64,000 bases of DNA, from positions 1 through 64,000 of the forward strand of contig NZ_VCNG01000010.1 of NCBI RefSeq assembly GCF_006227205.1. Direction: 5' to 3'. Positions 8,666 through 17,174 of the stretch are shown here, in pieces. The notes beneath the pieces are model-generated. The model did no database searches and was not told the origin of the DNA. It was given only the letters and a program-made list of their open reading frames with translations. The DNA is from Pseudomonas sp. ICMP22404 (GTDB lineage: Bacteria > Pseudomonadota > Gammaproteobacteria > Pseudomonadales > Pseudomonadaceae). Within the stretch, counting starts at the first letter, position 1; each line of letters opens with the position of its first letter. A program made the translations under genes and the position numbers.

Positions 8666-9484
8666 ATGAAACGATCTGCTTTCTTTATCTCCGATGGTAC
8701 CGGCATCACCGCCGAAACCCTGGGCCAAAGCCTACTGGCGCAGTTCGAAAACATTACCTTCGCCAAGCTGACACGTCCGTACATCGACAGCGTCGACAAG
8801 GCGCGGGCGATGGTACAGCAAATCAATAAAGCCGCCGAAACCGACGGCTTTCGCCCGATCATCTTCGATACCATCGTCAATCAAGACATCCGTGAGATTC
8901 TCGCAACGTCCAATGGTTTCATGATCGACATTTTTTCTACCTTCCTGGCCCCCCTGGAGCAGGAGCTGAGCGAGCATTCTTCCTACTCGGTCGGCAAATC
9001 CCACTCCATCGGTCACAACTCCAATTACATGGAGCGGATCGAGGCGGTCAACTTCGCGCTGGACAACGATGACGGCGCCCGCACGCATTATTACGACAAG
9101 GCCGACCTGATCCTAGTGGGGGTGTCGCGTTGTGGTAAGACACCGACGTGTCTGTACATGGCGATGCAGTTCGGCATCCGCGCGGCCAACTATCCGCTGA
9201 CCGAAGAAGACATGGAACGCCTGCAACTGCCCAGCGCCCTGCGCGCCCATCAGCACAAGCTGTTCGGCCTGACCATCGACCCGGACCGCCTCACCGCGAT
9301 CCGCAACGAGCGCAAGCCCAACAGTCGCTATTCGAGCTACGCCCAGTGTGAATTCGAAGTGCGCGAGGTGGAAAACCTGTTCCGACGGGAAAACATCCCC
9401 CACATCAACTCCACGCATTTTTCCGTGGAGGAGATTTCGGCGAAGATCCTCGTGGAGAAAGGCGTCGAGCGGCGGTTCAAGTAG
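8666..9484 (+). CDS. ppsR: PEP synthase regulatory protein (kinase/pyrophosphorylase)
   Basis: DUF299-family bifunctional enzyme that inactivates PEP synthase by ADP-dependent phosphorylation and reactivates it by Pi-dependent dephosphorylation. It has 272 aa, the normal length. The N-terminus MKRSAFFISDGTGITAETLG and the P-loop-like GVSRCGKTPT (about residue 151) are diagnostic. The ATG at 8666 is chosen from homology; the frame is open further upstream but overlaps the promoter region. The divergent pairing with ppsA is standard in pseudomonads. Confidence 0.96.
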   Translation: MKRSAFFISDGTGITAETLGQSLLAQFENITFAKLTRPYIDSVDKARAMVQQINKAAETDGFRPIIFDTIVNQDIREILATSNGFMIDIFSTFLAPLEQELSEHSSYSVGKSHSIGHNSNYMERIEAVNFALDNDDGARTHYYDKADLILVGVSRCGKTPTCLYMAMQFGIRAANYPLTEEDMERLQLPSALRAHQHKLFGLTIDPDRLTAIRNERKPNSRYSSYAQCEFEVREVENLFRRENIPHINSTHFSVEEISAKILVEKGVERRFK

Positions 9485-9505
9485 CCGCGGACACCCTGCG
9501 AGCCC

Positions 9506-9597
9506 TGTGGGAGCAAAGCTTGCTCGCGATTGAGGCCAGTCAGTCGACAACGGCTTAGGCTGGTTCGCCGCTATCGCGAGCAAGCTTTGCTCCCACG
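9506..9597. repeat. REP doublet (inverted pair, AAGCTTGCTC variant)
   Basis: TGTGGGAGCAAAGCTTGCTCGCGA faces ATCGCGAGCAAGCTTTGCTCCCAC across about 45 bp, between ppsR and the convergent GNAT gene. Confidence 0.9.
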
Positions 9598-9656
9598 GGG
9601 ATGGGCTTGACCAGCCTGCATTGGGCAGCCAGCACCCTGACCTAATGCTTCAACCG

Positions 9657-10133
9657 TTAGCCCAGTGACTTGTGCATCGCAATGGCCGCGACACCGCCGA
9701 TGGCAAACGCCTTGGCGCTTTGCTCAAACCCCAGGCGGCGATAGAACCCATAGCTGGTGCTTGTGCTGTTGAGGCGAATCCGGGCGAGTCCGCGGCCACG
9801 CAACCACGCCTCGATGTCCTGCACCAGCGCCCGCCCGGCCCCGCGCCGAAACCACTCCGGCTGCACATAGCAGAACGCGATCCGACCACTGACCGACGCC
9901 ATCGCGACGCCCACCGGTCGACCATGCAGACGCGCCAGGGTCAGGCGCAATCGCGGATCGACCACCCAGGGGCGAATACACGCGGGGGTATTATTGCGGG
10001 TCCAGGCGGCCACGATGCGCGGGTCGTTACGGTGTTCTGCGGCACAACCGACCCGGATGGAGCGCTCGGCGATCCGGCTGACGATGCCGGCATCGCCGGG
10101 CGCGGCGGTACTGATTTCGATGAACGTGTCCAT
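9657..10133 (-). CDS. GNAT-family N-acetyltransferase
   Basis: Predicted acetyl-CoA-dependent acyltransferase of 158 aa. The C-terminal half holds the GNAT signature: strand GVAMASVSGRIAFCYVQPEW, the acetyl-CoA loop RRGAGRALVQDIEAWLRGRG, then the STSTSYGFYRRLGFEQ segment ending in hydrophobic AIAMHKSL. The substrate cannot be deduced. The start at 10133 (MDTFIEIS) has GAGGAA nine bases upstream; 23 further codons upstream are open but lack a ribosome site. It stands alone between ppsR and the two-component genes. Confidence 0.85.
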   Translation of the reverse strand: MDTFIEISTAAPGDAGIVSRIAERSIRVGCAAEHRNDPRIVAAWTRNNTPACIRPWVVDPRLRLTLARLHGRPVGVAMASVSGRIAFCYVQPEWFRRGAGRALVQDIEAWLRGRGLARIRLNSTSTSYGFYRRLGFEQSAKAFAIGGVAAIAMHKSLG

Positions 10134-10164
10134 GACGCTGTTTTCCTCAGTCCTTGAGTCGAGC

Positions 10165-10194
10165 TGAAAAAAACATAGACCCGGATAAGCCGGG
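10165..10194 (-). terminator. Possible terminator downstream of the DsbS-like kinase
   Basis: Read leftward, CCCGG-CTTAT-CCGGG is followed by TCTATG and seven Ts. The stem is short (5 bp) and the T-run is a few bases away, so this is only a candidate. Confidence 0.4.
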
Positions 10195-10250
10195 GGCGCC
10201 AATGGGAATGATTGCAGGAAACTACAAGGTAGCGTCCTTGCAGCGTGTCG

Positions 10251-11573
10251 CTATGAAACCTGCACCGGCATCGTCAACTCCACCCGCAACCCATCCGGGC
10301 GGCTGTCGAAATGCAGGCCGCACCCACAACGCTGGACGATGGCCTGGACGATCGCGAGCCCCAGGCCGCAACCGGTGCTCTGGCCGTTGCGCCAGAAGCG
10401 CTGGGTCAGGTGCTGGATATCATCGGCGGCAATGCCGGGACCATGGTCGCGAACCCGGAAACGGACCCGCTGCCCAATCATCTCCAGACTGAGTTCCACC
10501 ACGGTATCCTCCGGGGTATGACGCAGCGCGTTATCCAGCAGGTTGCGCAACGCAGCGATGGAAAGCACCGCCGGCATCTGCACCGGTGCATCGGACACCC
10601 CGGGAGAGACCAGCAGACTGATTCGCCCGGAATCGCCATTGGCCGCGTCATGGATCGCCAGCCGCGCGACCTGTTCGGCGTTGCATTGCACCCCATCGTC
10701 GAAGGACAGGCTGCCCTCCACCCGAGCCAGCAACAGCAACTGCTCGAGTGTGCGATGCAATCGGTCAGCGCCCTCCTCGGCCCGAGCCAGGGACTGGTCA
10801 CGTGCGACCCCTTCGGTCATGCGCGCCACTTGCAGGTGAGTCTTGATGGCCGTCAAAGGGCTGCGCAGTTCATGGGCCGCATCGCCGGTCAGCCTGCGCT
10901 CGCGCTCGATGGTCTTGCCGATACGCTGGAACAGCTGATTCTGGGTTTCCAGCAGGGGGCGCAGCTCACTGGGCAATGGATGGATCTGGAGAGGTTCCAG
11001 GGAGTCGGCATTGCGGCGCATCAGCGCGTCGCGCATACGGTTAAGCGGCGCCAGGCCCTGGCCAATGCCCAGCCACAGCAGGCACAGGCAGCCGAGCAAC
11101 GCCACTCCCACCGGCACCGAGGCTGCCAACAGAATCGACAGGTTCAGGGCTTCCCGTTCGGTCTGGCGGTCGGCGGTGGTAATGCGCACATCGCCCCGGG
11201 CCAGGGTGAAGCTGCGCCAGGGCGCGCCGTCGATCATCTGGTCGTGGAACCCCATTTTCTCGGCTTCCAGGACCTGCTCCGGCGTACCATGGCTGCGGGC
11301 CAGGATTTCGCCCCGCAAGGAGCTGACCTGGCAGGCCATGCCCCCGGGGATGCTCAACTGCTCGGCGCTGAAATGCGTGCCCTCGCCCTTGCTCGGCAGC
11401 GGCGGCAATTGCTCCAACAGTCCTGCGACCATCCGCGCCGACGCCACCAGCCGCTGATCAAGGGAAAACATCATCTGGTTGCGCAGATCGCTGAGCATCC
11501 ACGCCGCCGCCAGGGCCCAGATCAGAATGAAGGCCGCGCCCAGGGTCAGGCTCAGGCGCAATCGCAAGCTCAT
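10251..11573 (-). CDS. dsbS: Sensor histidine kinase (DsbS/QseC-like)
   Basis: Membrane histidine kinase of 440 aa. It has a first membrane helix (about 9-27, LTLGAAFILIWALAAAWML), a periplasmic sensor of about 130 aa, a second helix (ILLAASVPVGVALLGCLCLLWL), the dimerisation H-box GDAAHELRSPLTAIKTHLQ, N-box LRNLLDNALRHTPED and G-boxes DHGPGIA and GCGLGLAI. It overlaps the regulator gene by 1 nt (TGATG). By synteny with P. aeruginosa PA2476-PA2480 it is the DsbS partner of DsbR, which as I recall is copper-responsive and controls dsb genes. No obvious metal-binding cluster is seen in the sensor domain. Confidence 0.8.
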   Translation of the reverse strand: MSLRLRLSLTLGAAFILIWALAAAWMLSDLRNQMMFSLDQRLVASARMVAGLLEQLPPLPSKGEGTHFSAEQLSIPGGMACQVSSLRGEILARSHGTPEQVLEAEKMGFHDQMIDGAPWRSFTLARGDVRITTADRQTEREALNLSILLAASVPVGVALLGCLCLLWLGIGQGLAPLNRMRDALMRRNADSLEPLQIHPLPSELRPLLETQNQLFQRIGKTIERERRLTGDAAHELRSPLTAIKTHLQVARMTEGVARDQSLARAEEGADRLHRTLEQLLLLARVEGSLSFDDGVQCNAEQVARLAIHDAANGDSGRISLLVSPGVSDAPVQMPAVLSIAALRNLLDNALRHTPEDTVVELSLEMIGQRVRFRVRDHGPGIAADDIQHLTQRFWRNGQSTGCGLGLAIVQAIVQRCGCGLHFDSRPDGLRVELTMPVQVS

Positions 11574-12253
11574 CACTTGGAAGGTTCTCCACCATCGGCC
11601 GGTCCCAGGCGATAACCCAGCCCGCGTACCGTCTCGACAATCCCGTTGCCGAGCTTGCGCCGCAGGTGATGGATGTGGACGTTGAGGGCGTTGCTTTCCA
11701 GTTCGTCATTGAAGCCGTACACGCTGTCCTTGAGCTGCTCGGTGGACAACACCCGGCCACGGCTGTGCAACAGCGCCTGCAACAGTGACTGCTCACGCCT
11801 GGATAGATCCACCGGCTGGCCATCCAGGAGGGTTTCGCGGCTGCTGGGATCGTAAGTCAGGCGACCGTGCTCGATCAGGTTGACGCTACGACCCGCCACG
11901 CGGCGCAACAACGTGTGCAGGCGCGCCGCCAGCTCCCGCAGGTCGAAAGGCTTGAGCAGATAGTCATCGGCGCCGGCTTGCAAACCGTCCACCCGATCGG
12001 TCACCGAATCCCGCGCAGTGAGGATCAGCACCGGAATCTCCAGCCCTTGCTGGCGCAATTGCTTGAGCAGTTTAAGGCCATCCTCATCGGGCAGCCCCAG
12101 GTCCAGCACCATGACATCGAACTCGGCCACGCCGATCATCGCCCGCGCCGCCGAGGCCGACCCCACGTGCTCGACGGTCAGGCCCTGGGCCGTAAGACCG
12201 GCGACGATCCCGCTGGCGATCAGTTCATCGTCTTCGCAAACCAGTACACGCAT
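11573..12253 (-). CDS. dsbR: OmpR-family response regulator (DsbR-like)
   Basis: DNA-binding response regulator of 226 aa. The receiver domain (1-120) has the acidic pair CEDDE, phospho-acceptor D51 in MVLDLGLPDEDG and the conserved K in YLLKPFDLRE. The C-terminal winged helix (about 130-222) shows SRREQSLLQALLHSRGRV and NVHIHHLRRKL. The start at 12253 (MRVLVCEDDE) is fixed by the receiver N-terminus; 24 upstream codons are open but non-homologous. It is divergent from dsbD, with candidate 11-bp direct-repeat sites in the shared promoter. Confidence 0.88.
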   Translation of the reverse strand: MRVLVCEDDELIASGIVAGLTAQGLTVEHVGSASAARAMIGVAEFDVMVLDLGLPDEDGLKLLKQLRQQGLEIPVLILTARDSVTDRVDGLQAGADDYLLKPFDLRELAARLHTLLRRVAGRSVNLIEHGRLTYDPSSRETLLDGQPVDLSRREQSLLQALLHSRGRVLSTEQLKDSVYGFNDELESNALNVHIHHLRRKLGNGIVETVRGLGYRLGPADGGEPSK

Positions 12254-12294
12254 GGTAAGCCTCGTGGAAAAAGGTACATTAGGCCGCCGGCCGA

Positions 12295-12310
12295 TTAAGC
12301 CGACATTATG
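12295..12310. promoter_or_regulatory. Candidate response-regulator site on the dsbR side (11-bp direct repeat)
   Basis: TTAAG at 12295 and TTATG at 12306 are 11 bp apart, one helical turn, as in tandem half-sites of OmpR-family regulators. They lie about 42 bp upstream of dsbR. Confidence 0.4.
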
Positions 12311-12362
12311 CGACGAGAGTGGCAAACATGGGCGATCATTGCTGCAGACCGGCCCTCGCCGT

Positions 12363-12399
12363 TTAATCGACGGTTAATCGCCAGCCGCCATCGTGCTAT
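12363..12399 (+). promoter_or_regulatory. Candidate DsbR site and promoter of dsbD
   Basis: TTAATCG occurs at 12363 and again at 12374, exactly 11 bp apart. The second copy overlaps where a -35 element should be for the -10-like TGCTAT at 12394-12399. Such an arrangement is typical of class II activation by OmpR-type regulators. Confidence 0.5.
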
Positions 12400-12427
12400 C
12401 CACTTGCTTCGTTCTAAGGCTTTATCC

Positions 12428-14155
12428 ATGCGTCGATTGCTTTTGCTGTGGCTGCTGTTGATTTCGGGCCTGGCCCAGGCCGCCAATCCCTTCGAAACCA
12501 AACCCGATTTCCTGCCGGTGGAAAAGGCCTTCGTGTTTACGTCCGAACGCCTGGATTCCGGTGAGACCCAGCTCTTCTGGCAGATCGCCGATGGGTACTA
12601 TCTCTATCAGAAGCGACTCAAATTCGATGGCCTTGCCGACGCGCAGAAACCGAAGCTCCCGGCGGGAGAAGCCCACAGCGATGAGTTTTTCGGCGACCAA
12701 CAGGTCTATCGCCAAGCACTGGAGTTGAAAATTCCGGCGGGCGCCACCGGCAAGATCAAAGTGGGCTTCCAAGGCTGTGCCGACGCAGGACTGTGCTACC
12801 CACCCCAGACCCAGGTGGTCGACCTGGGCGGTGGTTCCCCTGCGGTGGCCAAAGGCGAAGCGCCGGACCAGGCCCTGGCCAGCGGCCTGCAACAACGGGC
12901 GTTGGGCTGGAGCCTGCTGGTGTTCTTCGGCCTGGGTCTGCTGCTGGCGTTCACGCCGTGTTCCCTGCCGATGCTGCCGATCCTTGCCGGGCTGGTCGTC
13001 GGCAGCGGTGCCGGGCCTCGACGCGGCCTGGCTTTGGCGGGCAGCTACGTGATCAGCATGGCCCTGGTATACGCCGCCATGGGCGTGCTTGCCGCACTGC
13101 TGGGCGCCAACCTGCAGGCCTTGCTGCAACAGCCATGGCTGCTGGGCACCTTCGCCGCGGTGTTCGTGGTGCTGGCGCTGCCCATGTTCGGTTTCTTCGA
13201 ATTGCAACTGCCGCCCACCTTGCGCGACCGCCTGGAGAATGCCGGGCGTCAGCGCCGCGGCGGCAGCCTGGTGGGCGCCGGAGTTCTCGGCGCACTGTCC
13301 GGCCTGCTGGTAGGTCCCTGCATGACCGCCCCGCTGGCTGGCGCGTTGCTGTACATCGCCCAGAGCGGTAACGCGCTGCACGGCGGCCTTATCCTGTTTG
13401 CGATGGGCATTGGCATCGGCCTGCCACTGTTGTTGCTGGTAACCGTGGGCAACCGCTTCCTGCCCAAACCCGGCGCCTGGATGGACCTGGTCAAGGGTAT
13501 GTTCGGCTTCCTGTTCCTGGGCACCGCGCTGCTGATGATTCGTCCAGTCATCGACGGCTCGCTGTGGATCGCACTGTGGGGTGTGCTGTTGTTGATCGCC
13601 GCCTACAGCGCCTGGCGCCAGACCGAAGGGTTCGGCCGCATGGCCTATGCCTGCGGCAGCGCGTCACTGCTGTTTGGCCTGTGGGGCAGCGCGCTGCTGG
13701 TGGGTGCTGCCGGTGGCAGCGACGATTTCCTCCAGCCCCTGAAGATCTACACCGGTGCCCAGGGCAGCGCGAGCGTCAGCGCCCACGACGCCTTCATCAC
13801 GATCAGCGAGCCTGCCGTCCTGCAACGGGAACTGGATGCGGCCAAGGCCCATGGGCAGTGGGTGCTCGTGGACTATTACGCCGACTGGTGCGTGTCCTGC
13901 AAAATCATGGAAAAACAGGTGTTCGGCCGCGCCGAAGTGCTGAACGCCTTGGCGGACGTCCGCCTGCTGCGCCTCGACGTGACCGCTGACAACGCCGCCA
14001 GCCGCGAACTGCTGAGCCGCTATCAGGTACCCGGGCCGCCGAGCCTGCTGTGGATCGGCGCCGACGGTGAAGAGCGCCGCAGCCAGCGCATCACCGGGGA
14101 AATCGATGCCAAGGGCTTCCTGGAGCGCTGGAACAGCACCCGGGACGCGAACTGA
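12428..14155 (+). CDS. dsbD: Thiol:disulfide interchange protein DsbD
   Basis: Inner-membrane reductase that carries electrons from cytoplasmic thioredoxin to periplasmic thiol proteins. The 575-aa product shows a signal peptide (MRRLLLLWLLLISGLAQA), an N-terminal periplasmic domain with a Cys pair (GCADAGLCYPP), an eight-helix membrane domain with FTPCSLPMLPILAG and VGPCMTAPLAG, and a C-terminal thioredoxin domain with VDYYADWCVSCK. All three cysteine pairs are present. The start at 12428 is set by the signal peptide. First gene of a three-gene run with TGATG overlap into the next. Corresponds to the second DsbD (PA2478) of P. aeruginosa by context. Confidence 0.95.
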   Translation: MRRLLLLWLLLISGLAQAANPFETKPDFLPVEKAFVFTSERLDSGETQLFWQIADGYYLYQKRLKFDGLADAQKPKLPAGEAHSDEFFGDQQVYRQALELKIPAGATGKIKVGFQGCADAGLCYPPQTQVVDLGGGSPAVAKGEAPDQALASGLQQRALGWSLLVFFGLGLLLAFTPCSLPMLPILAGLVVGSGAGPRRGLALAGSYVISMALVYAAMGVLAALLGANLQALLQQPWLLGTFAAVFVVLALPMFGFFELQLPPTLRDRLENAGRQRRGGSLVGAGVLGALSGLLVGPCMTAPLAGALLYIAQSGNALHGGLILFAMGIGIGLPLLLLVTVGNRFLPKPGAWMDLVKGMFGFLFLGTALLMIRPVIDGSLWIALWGVLLLIAAYSAWRQTEGFGRMAYACGSASLLFGLWGSALLVGAAGGSDDFLQPLKIYTGAQGSASVSAHDAFITISEPAVLQRELDAAKAHGQWVLVDYYADWCVSCKIMEKQVFGRAEVLNALADVRLLRLDVTADNAASRELLSRYQVPGPPSLLWIGADGEERRSQRITGEIDAKGFLERWNSTRDAN

Positions 14156-15024
14156 TGCTGACGCTCACCCTGGGCACCTTTGCCATTGCCCTTAACCACC
14201 TGCTGCTGATCAGTGCCCTGGCGCTGGCGACCTTCGTGGGCTGGCGGGTGGCCAAGCGCGGTGGCGAGAACCCTGAGTCGGTGCTGTTCATGCTGTTCCT
14301 GCTGGGGCTCCTGGCCGCGCGGATCAGCTTTGTCGTCGCCTATTGGAGCCATTACCAGAACGATCCATGGCAGATCGTCGACTTGCGCGACGGCGGCTTC
14401 CTGGCCTGGCCAGGCGTTGTGGCATTGGTAATCGGGACATTGCTGTGGGCCCGACGTCGACCGGCCCTGCGCCGGCCATTGGGTTTTGGCGTCGGCAGCG
14501 GCCTGCTGTTCTGGCTGGTGGCGACGATGGCGCTGACGATCTATGAACAGGGCACCCGATTGCCGGACATCGACCTGCGCGACGCCAACGGACAGACCGT
14601 GAAACTCACCGATTATCAGGGCGGCCCCCTGGTAATCAATCTCTGGGCCACCTGGTGCCCGCCCTGCCGGCGTGAAATGCCGGTGCTGGAAGAAGCCCAA
14701 CAACAGCGTCCGGACCTGACCTTCCTGTTCGTCAACCAGGCCGAAAGCATGCAGAGCGTCAGCACCTACCTCGCTACCCAGGGCCTGAGCCTGGACAACA
14801 TCTTGTTCGACGGCAGCGGTAGCCTCGGCCAGGCCGTGGGTTCCATGGCGCTGCCGACGACGCTGTTCTATAGCGCCGACGGCCGTCTGCTGGGCAGTCA
14901 TCTGGGTGAACTGTCGGAGGCAAGCCTGGCCCGAGCCCTGGAAAACTTCGAAACGCCGGGTTCAACCACGGCATCCCACCCCGCCACAAGGAAACAGCCA
15001 TGCCTCGCCTCCGCCACCTGCTGA
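14155..15024 (+). CDS. TlpA/DsbE-like membrane thioredoxin
   Basis: Membrane-anchored thiol-disulfide protein of 289 aa. The N-terminal half (to about 130) has four hydrophobic helices reminiscent of prolipoprotein diacylglyceryl transferase; the C-terminal half is a TlpA-like thioredoxin fold with WATWCPPCRREMPVL and the cis-proline segment MALPTTLFY. It overlaps dsbD by 1 nt and dsbG by 25 nt, so the three are probably co-translated. Likely role: an electron relay from DsbD to a periplasmic client (inference). The corresponding P. aeruginosa gene is PA2477. Confidence 0.88.
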   Translation: MLTLTLGTFAIALNHLLLISALALATFVGWRVAKRGGENPESVLFMLFLLGLLAARISFVVAYWSHYQNDPWQIVDLRDGGFLAWPGVVALVIGTLLWARRRPALRRPLGFGVGSGLLFWLVATMALTIYEQGTRLPDIDLRDANGQTVKLTDYQGGPLVINLWATWCPPCRREMPVLEEAQQQRPDLTFLFVNQAESMQSVSTYLATQGLSLDNILFDGSGSLGQAVGSMALPTTLFYSADGRLLGSHLGELSEASLARALENFETPGSTTASHPATRKQPCLASATC

Positions 15025-15767
15025 CCCTGGCCGTCGCCACGGCGCTGTTGCAAGCGCCGCTGCTACAGGCCGAAGAACTGCCGGCAGCCATCCAGAAAAT
15101 CGAAGCCAAGGGCGCGAAGATCGTCGGCACCTTCGAGGCACCGGATGGGCTACGCGGCTACGCGGCGCAATACCAGAACCGCGGCATGGCGCTGTACCTG
15201 ACCCCGGACGGCCAGCATGTCCTGCTCGGCAACCTGTATGACGCCGACGGCAAGGACCTGAGCGCCGAGCCGCTGCAAAAACTGGTCTATGCACCAATGG
15301 CGAAGGAAATCTGGGCAAAAATGGAGGCGAGCAACTGGATCGCCGACGGCAACAAGGACGCACCGCGCACCGTGTACCTGTTCAGTGACCCCAACTGCCC
15401 GTACTGCAACATGTTCTGGGAACAGGCCCGGCCATGGGTCAAGGCCGGCAAGGTGCAGTTGCGTCACATCATGGTGGGCATCATCCGCGAAGACAGTCCC
15501 GGGAAATCCGCCGCGCTGCTGGCGGCCAAGGACCCGCAAAAAGCCCTGGAAGACCATGAGAAATCCGGCAAGGGCAGTACGCTCAAGCCCCTCAAGGACA
15601 TACCGCCCGCCGTTCAGGCCAAGCTCGACGCCAACCAGCAGTTGATGGACGAACTGGAGCTGTCCGCCACCCCGGCGATTTTCTACCTGGATGACAAAGG
15701 CGAGCTGCAACAGCAGCAAGGCGCCCCATCACCGGACAAGCTGGTGAAGATTCTCGGACCGAAGTGA
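15000..15767 (+). CDS. dsbG: Thiol:disulfide interchange protein DsbG
   Basis: Periplasmic DsbC/DsbG-type protein of 255 aa. It has a signal peptide (to about residue 24, LLQA), an N-terminal dimerisation domain and a thioredoxin domain with the redox motif CPYC in LFSDPNCPYCNMFWEQ and the cis-proline segment LSATPAIFYL. DsbG reduces sulfenylated single cysteines and isomerises disulfides in E. coli; DsbD keeps it reduced. Encoded last in the dsb run, its start lies inside the preceding gene. Confidence 0.93.
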   Translation: MPRLRHLLTLAVATALLQAPLLQAEELPAAIQKIEAKGAKIVGTFEAPDGLRGYAAQYQNRGMALYLTPDGQHVLLGNLYDADGKDLSAEPLQKLVYAPMAKEIWAKMEASNWIADGNKDAPRTVYLFSDPNCPYCNMFWEQARPWVKAGKVQLRHIMVGIIREDSPGKSAALLAAKDPQKALEDHEKSGKGSTLKPLKDIPPAVQAKLDANQQLMDELELSATPAIFYLDDKGELQQQQGAPSPDKLVKILGPK

Positions 15768-15787
15768 TGTGGATCGAGCCGCCCCCT

Positions 15788-15857
15788 TCGCGAGCAGGCT
15801 CGCTCCCACATTGGCCTGCTGAAACCGGACCTCTGTGGGAGCGAGCCTGCTCGCGAT
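15788..15857. repeat. REP doublet (inverted pair)
   Basis: TTCGCGAGCAGGCTCGCTCCCACA followed after about 20 bp by CTGTGGGAGCGAGCCTGCTCGCGA, between the convergent dsbG and hydrolase genes. Confidence 0.9.
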
Positions 15858-15866
15858 TGCGCAGGG

Positions 15867-16673
15867 TCAGCTACGCAAAAACTCAAGCAATGCCTCGGTA
15901 ACGAACCCCGGATTCTCCAGATTGGAAATGTGCCCCGCCTCCGGAATCAGCACATGGGGACAACCGATCAACTCGGCCATTTCCAGAGACTCGGAGGGTG
16001 GCCGCGGCTTGTCCTGGTCACCGCACATCACCCAGGTGCTGCTGGCATCCAGCTCACCCAGGCGCGGCAGGATATCGTCCCGGCCAAAAATGATCCGTCC
16101 CAACGGCACGATGCTGTCGCGCAGACGATCGGCCGGCAGCGCGGCCAGTGTCGCGCGAAATTGCCGGTACAGCGGCGACTGCGGATCGATGCCAGGCCGG
16201 AAGAAGATCGGCACGACAATATCCAGCAACGGTTCGGGAATGCTGCCGCTGGCTTCGATCTTGTCGAACAACGAGAAGTAATACAGCCGCGTTGGCTCCG
16301 GTTCGACGCCCACATAAGTGTCCATCAACACCAGCGCCTGGAGCCGTTTCGGCGCCGTCAACGCCAGCCGCGCGCCCCACATCCCGCCCACCGAAAGCCC
16401 CACCAGACTGAAGCGATCGATGTCCAGATGATCCATCAACCCCAGGACCTGGCGAGCCAGGTCGTCCAAGGAACTCATGCCCTCGGGCAAACGTCCGGAT
16501 TGACCATGGCCCCACAGGTCCGGGGCGATCACCCGGTAATGCCGCGACAATGCCTCGATCTGCGGCGCCCACATGCCGTGGTCCCACAAATAGCTGCTGC
16601 CCAGTATCACCACCGGGCCGTGGCCCTGGTCCAGATAATGAAGAGGTTGTCCGTCAAGAGTTGCAAAGGGCAT
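15867..16673 (-). CDS. Alpha/beta-fold hydrolase
   Basis: Predicted hydrolase of 268 aa. It shows the early VVILGSSYLWDHGMWAPQ oxyanion region, the nucleophile elbow GLSVGG, an acid in VMCGDQDKPRP and the catalytic histidine in IPEAGHISNLENP. This pattern resembles 3-oxoadipate enol-lactonase-like and other C-C hydrolases, but no catabolic genes are nearby and the substrate cannot be named. No signal peptide. It is transcribed leftward towards a REP doublet and dsbG. Confidence 0.85.
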   Translation of the reverse strand: MPFATLDGQPLHYLDQGHGPVVILGSSYLWDHGMWAPQIEALSRHYRVIAPDLWGHGQSGRLPEGMSSLDDLARQVLGLMDHLDIDRFSLVGLSVGGMWGARLALTAPKRLQALVLMDTYVGVEPEPTRLYYFSLFDKIEASGSIPEPLLDIVVPIFFRPGIDPQSPLYRQFRATLAALPADRLRDSIVPLGRIIFGRDDILPRLGELDASSTWVMCGDQDKPRPPSESLEMAELIGCPHVLIPEAGHISNLENPGFVTEALLEFLRS

Positions 16674-16848
16674 CGATGACCTCCTTGTTTGCGCGTGAAA
16701 AAACCTGGCCAGACTGACGTGCTGTAAGCCAAGCCGTCAATCGCCGAGGCCATCGGATTTGCGACAGGCACCTGTAAGGTCTGACAGTAGACCGACTCGG
16801 TTGCCGGCGATAGCGTGAGGTTTCACAACAATCGGTGGAGACCCAACC

Positions 16849-17133
16849 ATGACAAAAGTCGAGCTCGAAGCTTTTGCTCAGGAGCAGATCGACCTCCTGA
16901 GACCGAAAGCTGTCAACACAGACCGGGCGTCCGGACAAAGAGCCAAAGCAAAGCTGCTCTTTTTTGAAGCGCTACTGGCTGCGTGTAGCCACACGCAGAC
17001 ACAGGAACAGTTCGGCTTGATGGATGCGGTCAATGACACCTTCCAGAAAATCGGCGCGTTTGCACCCGGTGATGTCTTTTTCAATCAGCCTGAAAAATGC
17101 TGCTCGCTTTATCGCGCCGATTCGCCGGCCTGA
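16849..17133 (+). CDS. Hypothetical 94-aa protein
   Basis: Not recognised. A soluble, mostly helical small protein with a GGTGGAG ribosome site nine bases before the ATG. It contains a cysteine pair near the C-terminus (EKCCSLYR) and one internal cysteine (AACSHT). It lies between a hydrolase and a convergent binding-protein gene. Third-position GC is lower than in neighbours. The clear ribosome site favours a real gene. Confidence 0.6.
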   Translation: MTKVELEAFAQEQIDLLRPKAVNTDRASGQRAKAKLLFFEALLAACSHTQTQEQFGLMDAVNDTFQKIGAFAPGDVFFNQPEKCCSLYRADSPA

Positions 17134-17174
17134 AGCCATCGCCAGGCGTGAGCAAGGAGCCCCTGAGACTGCGG

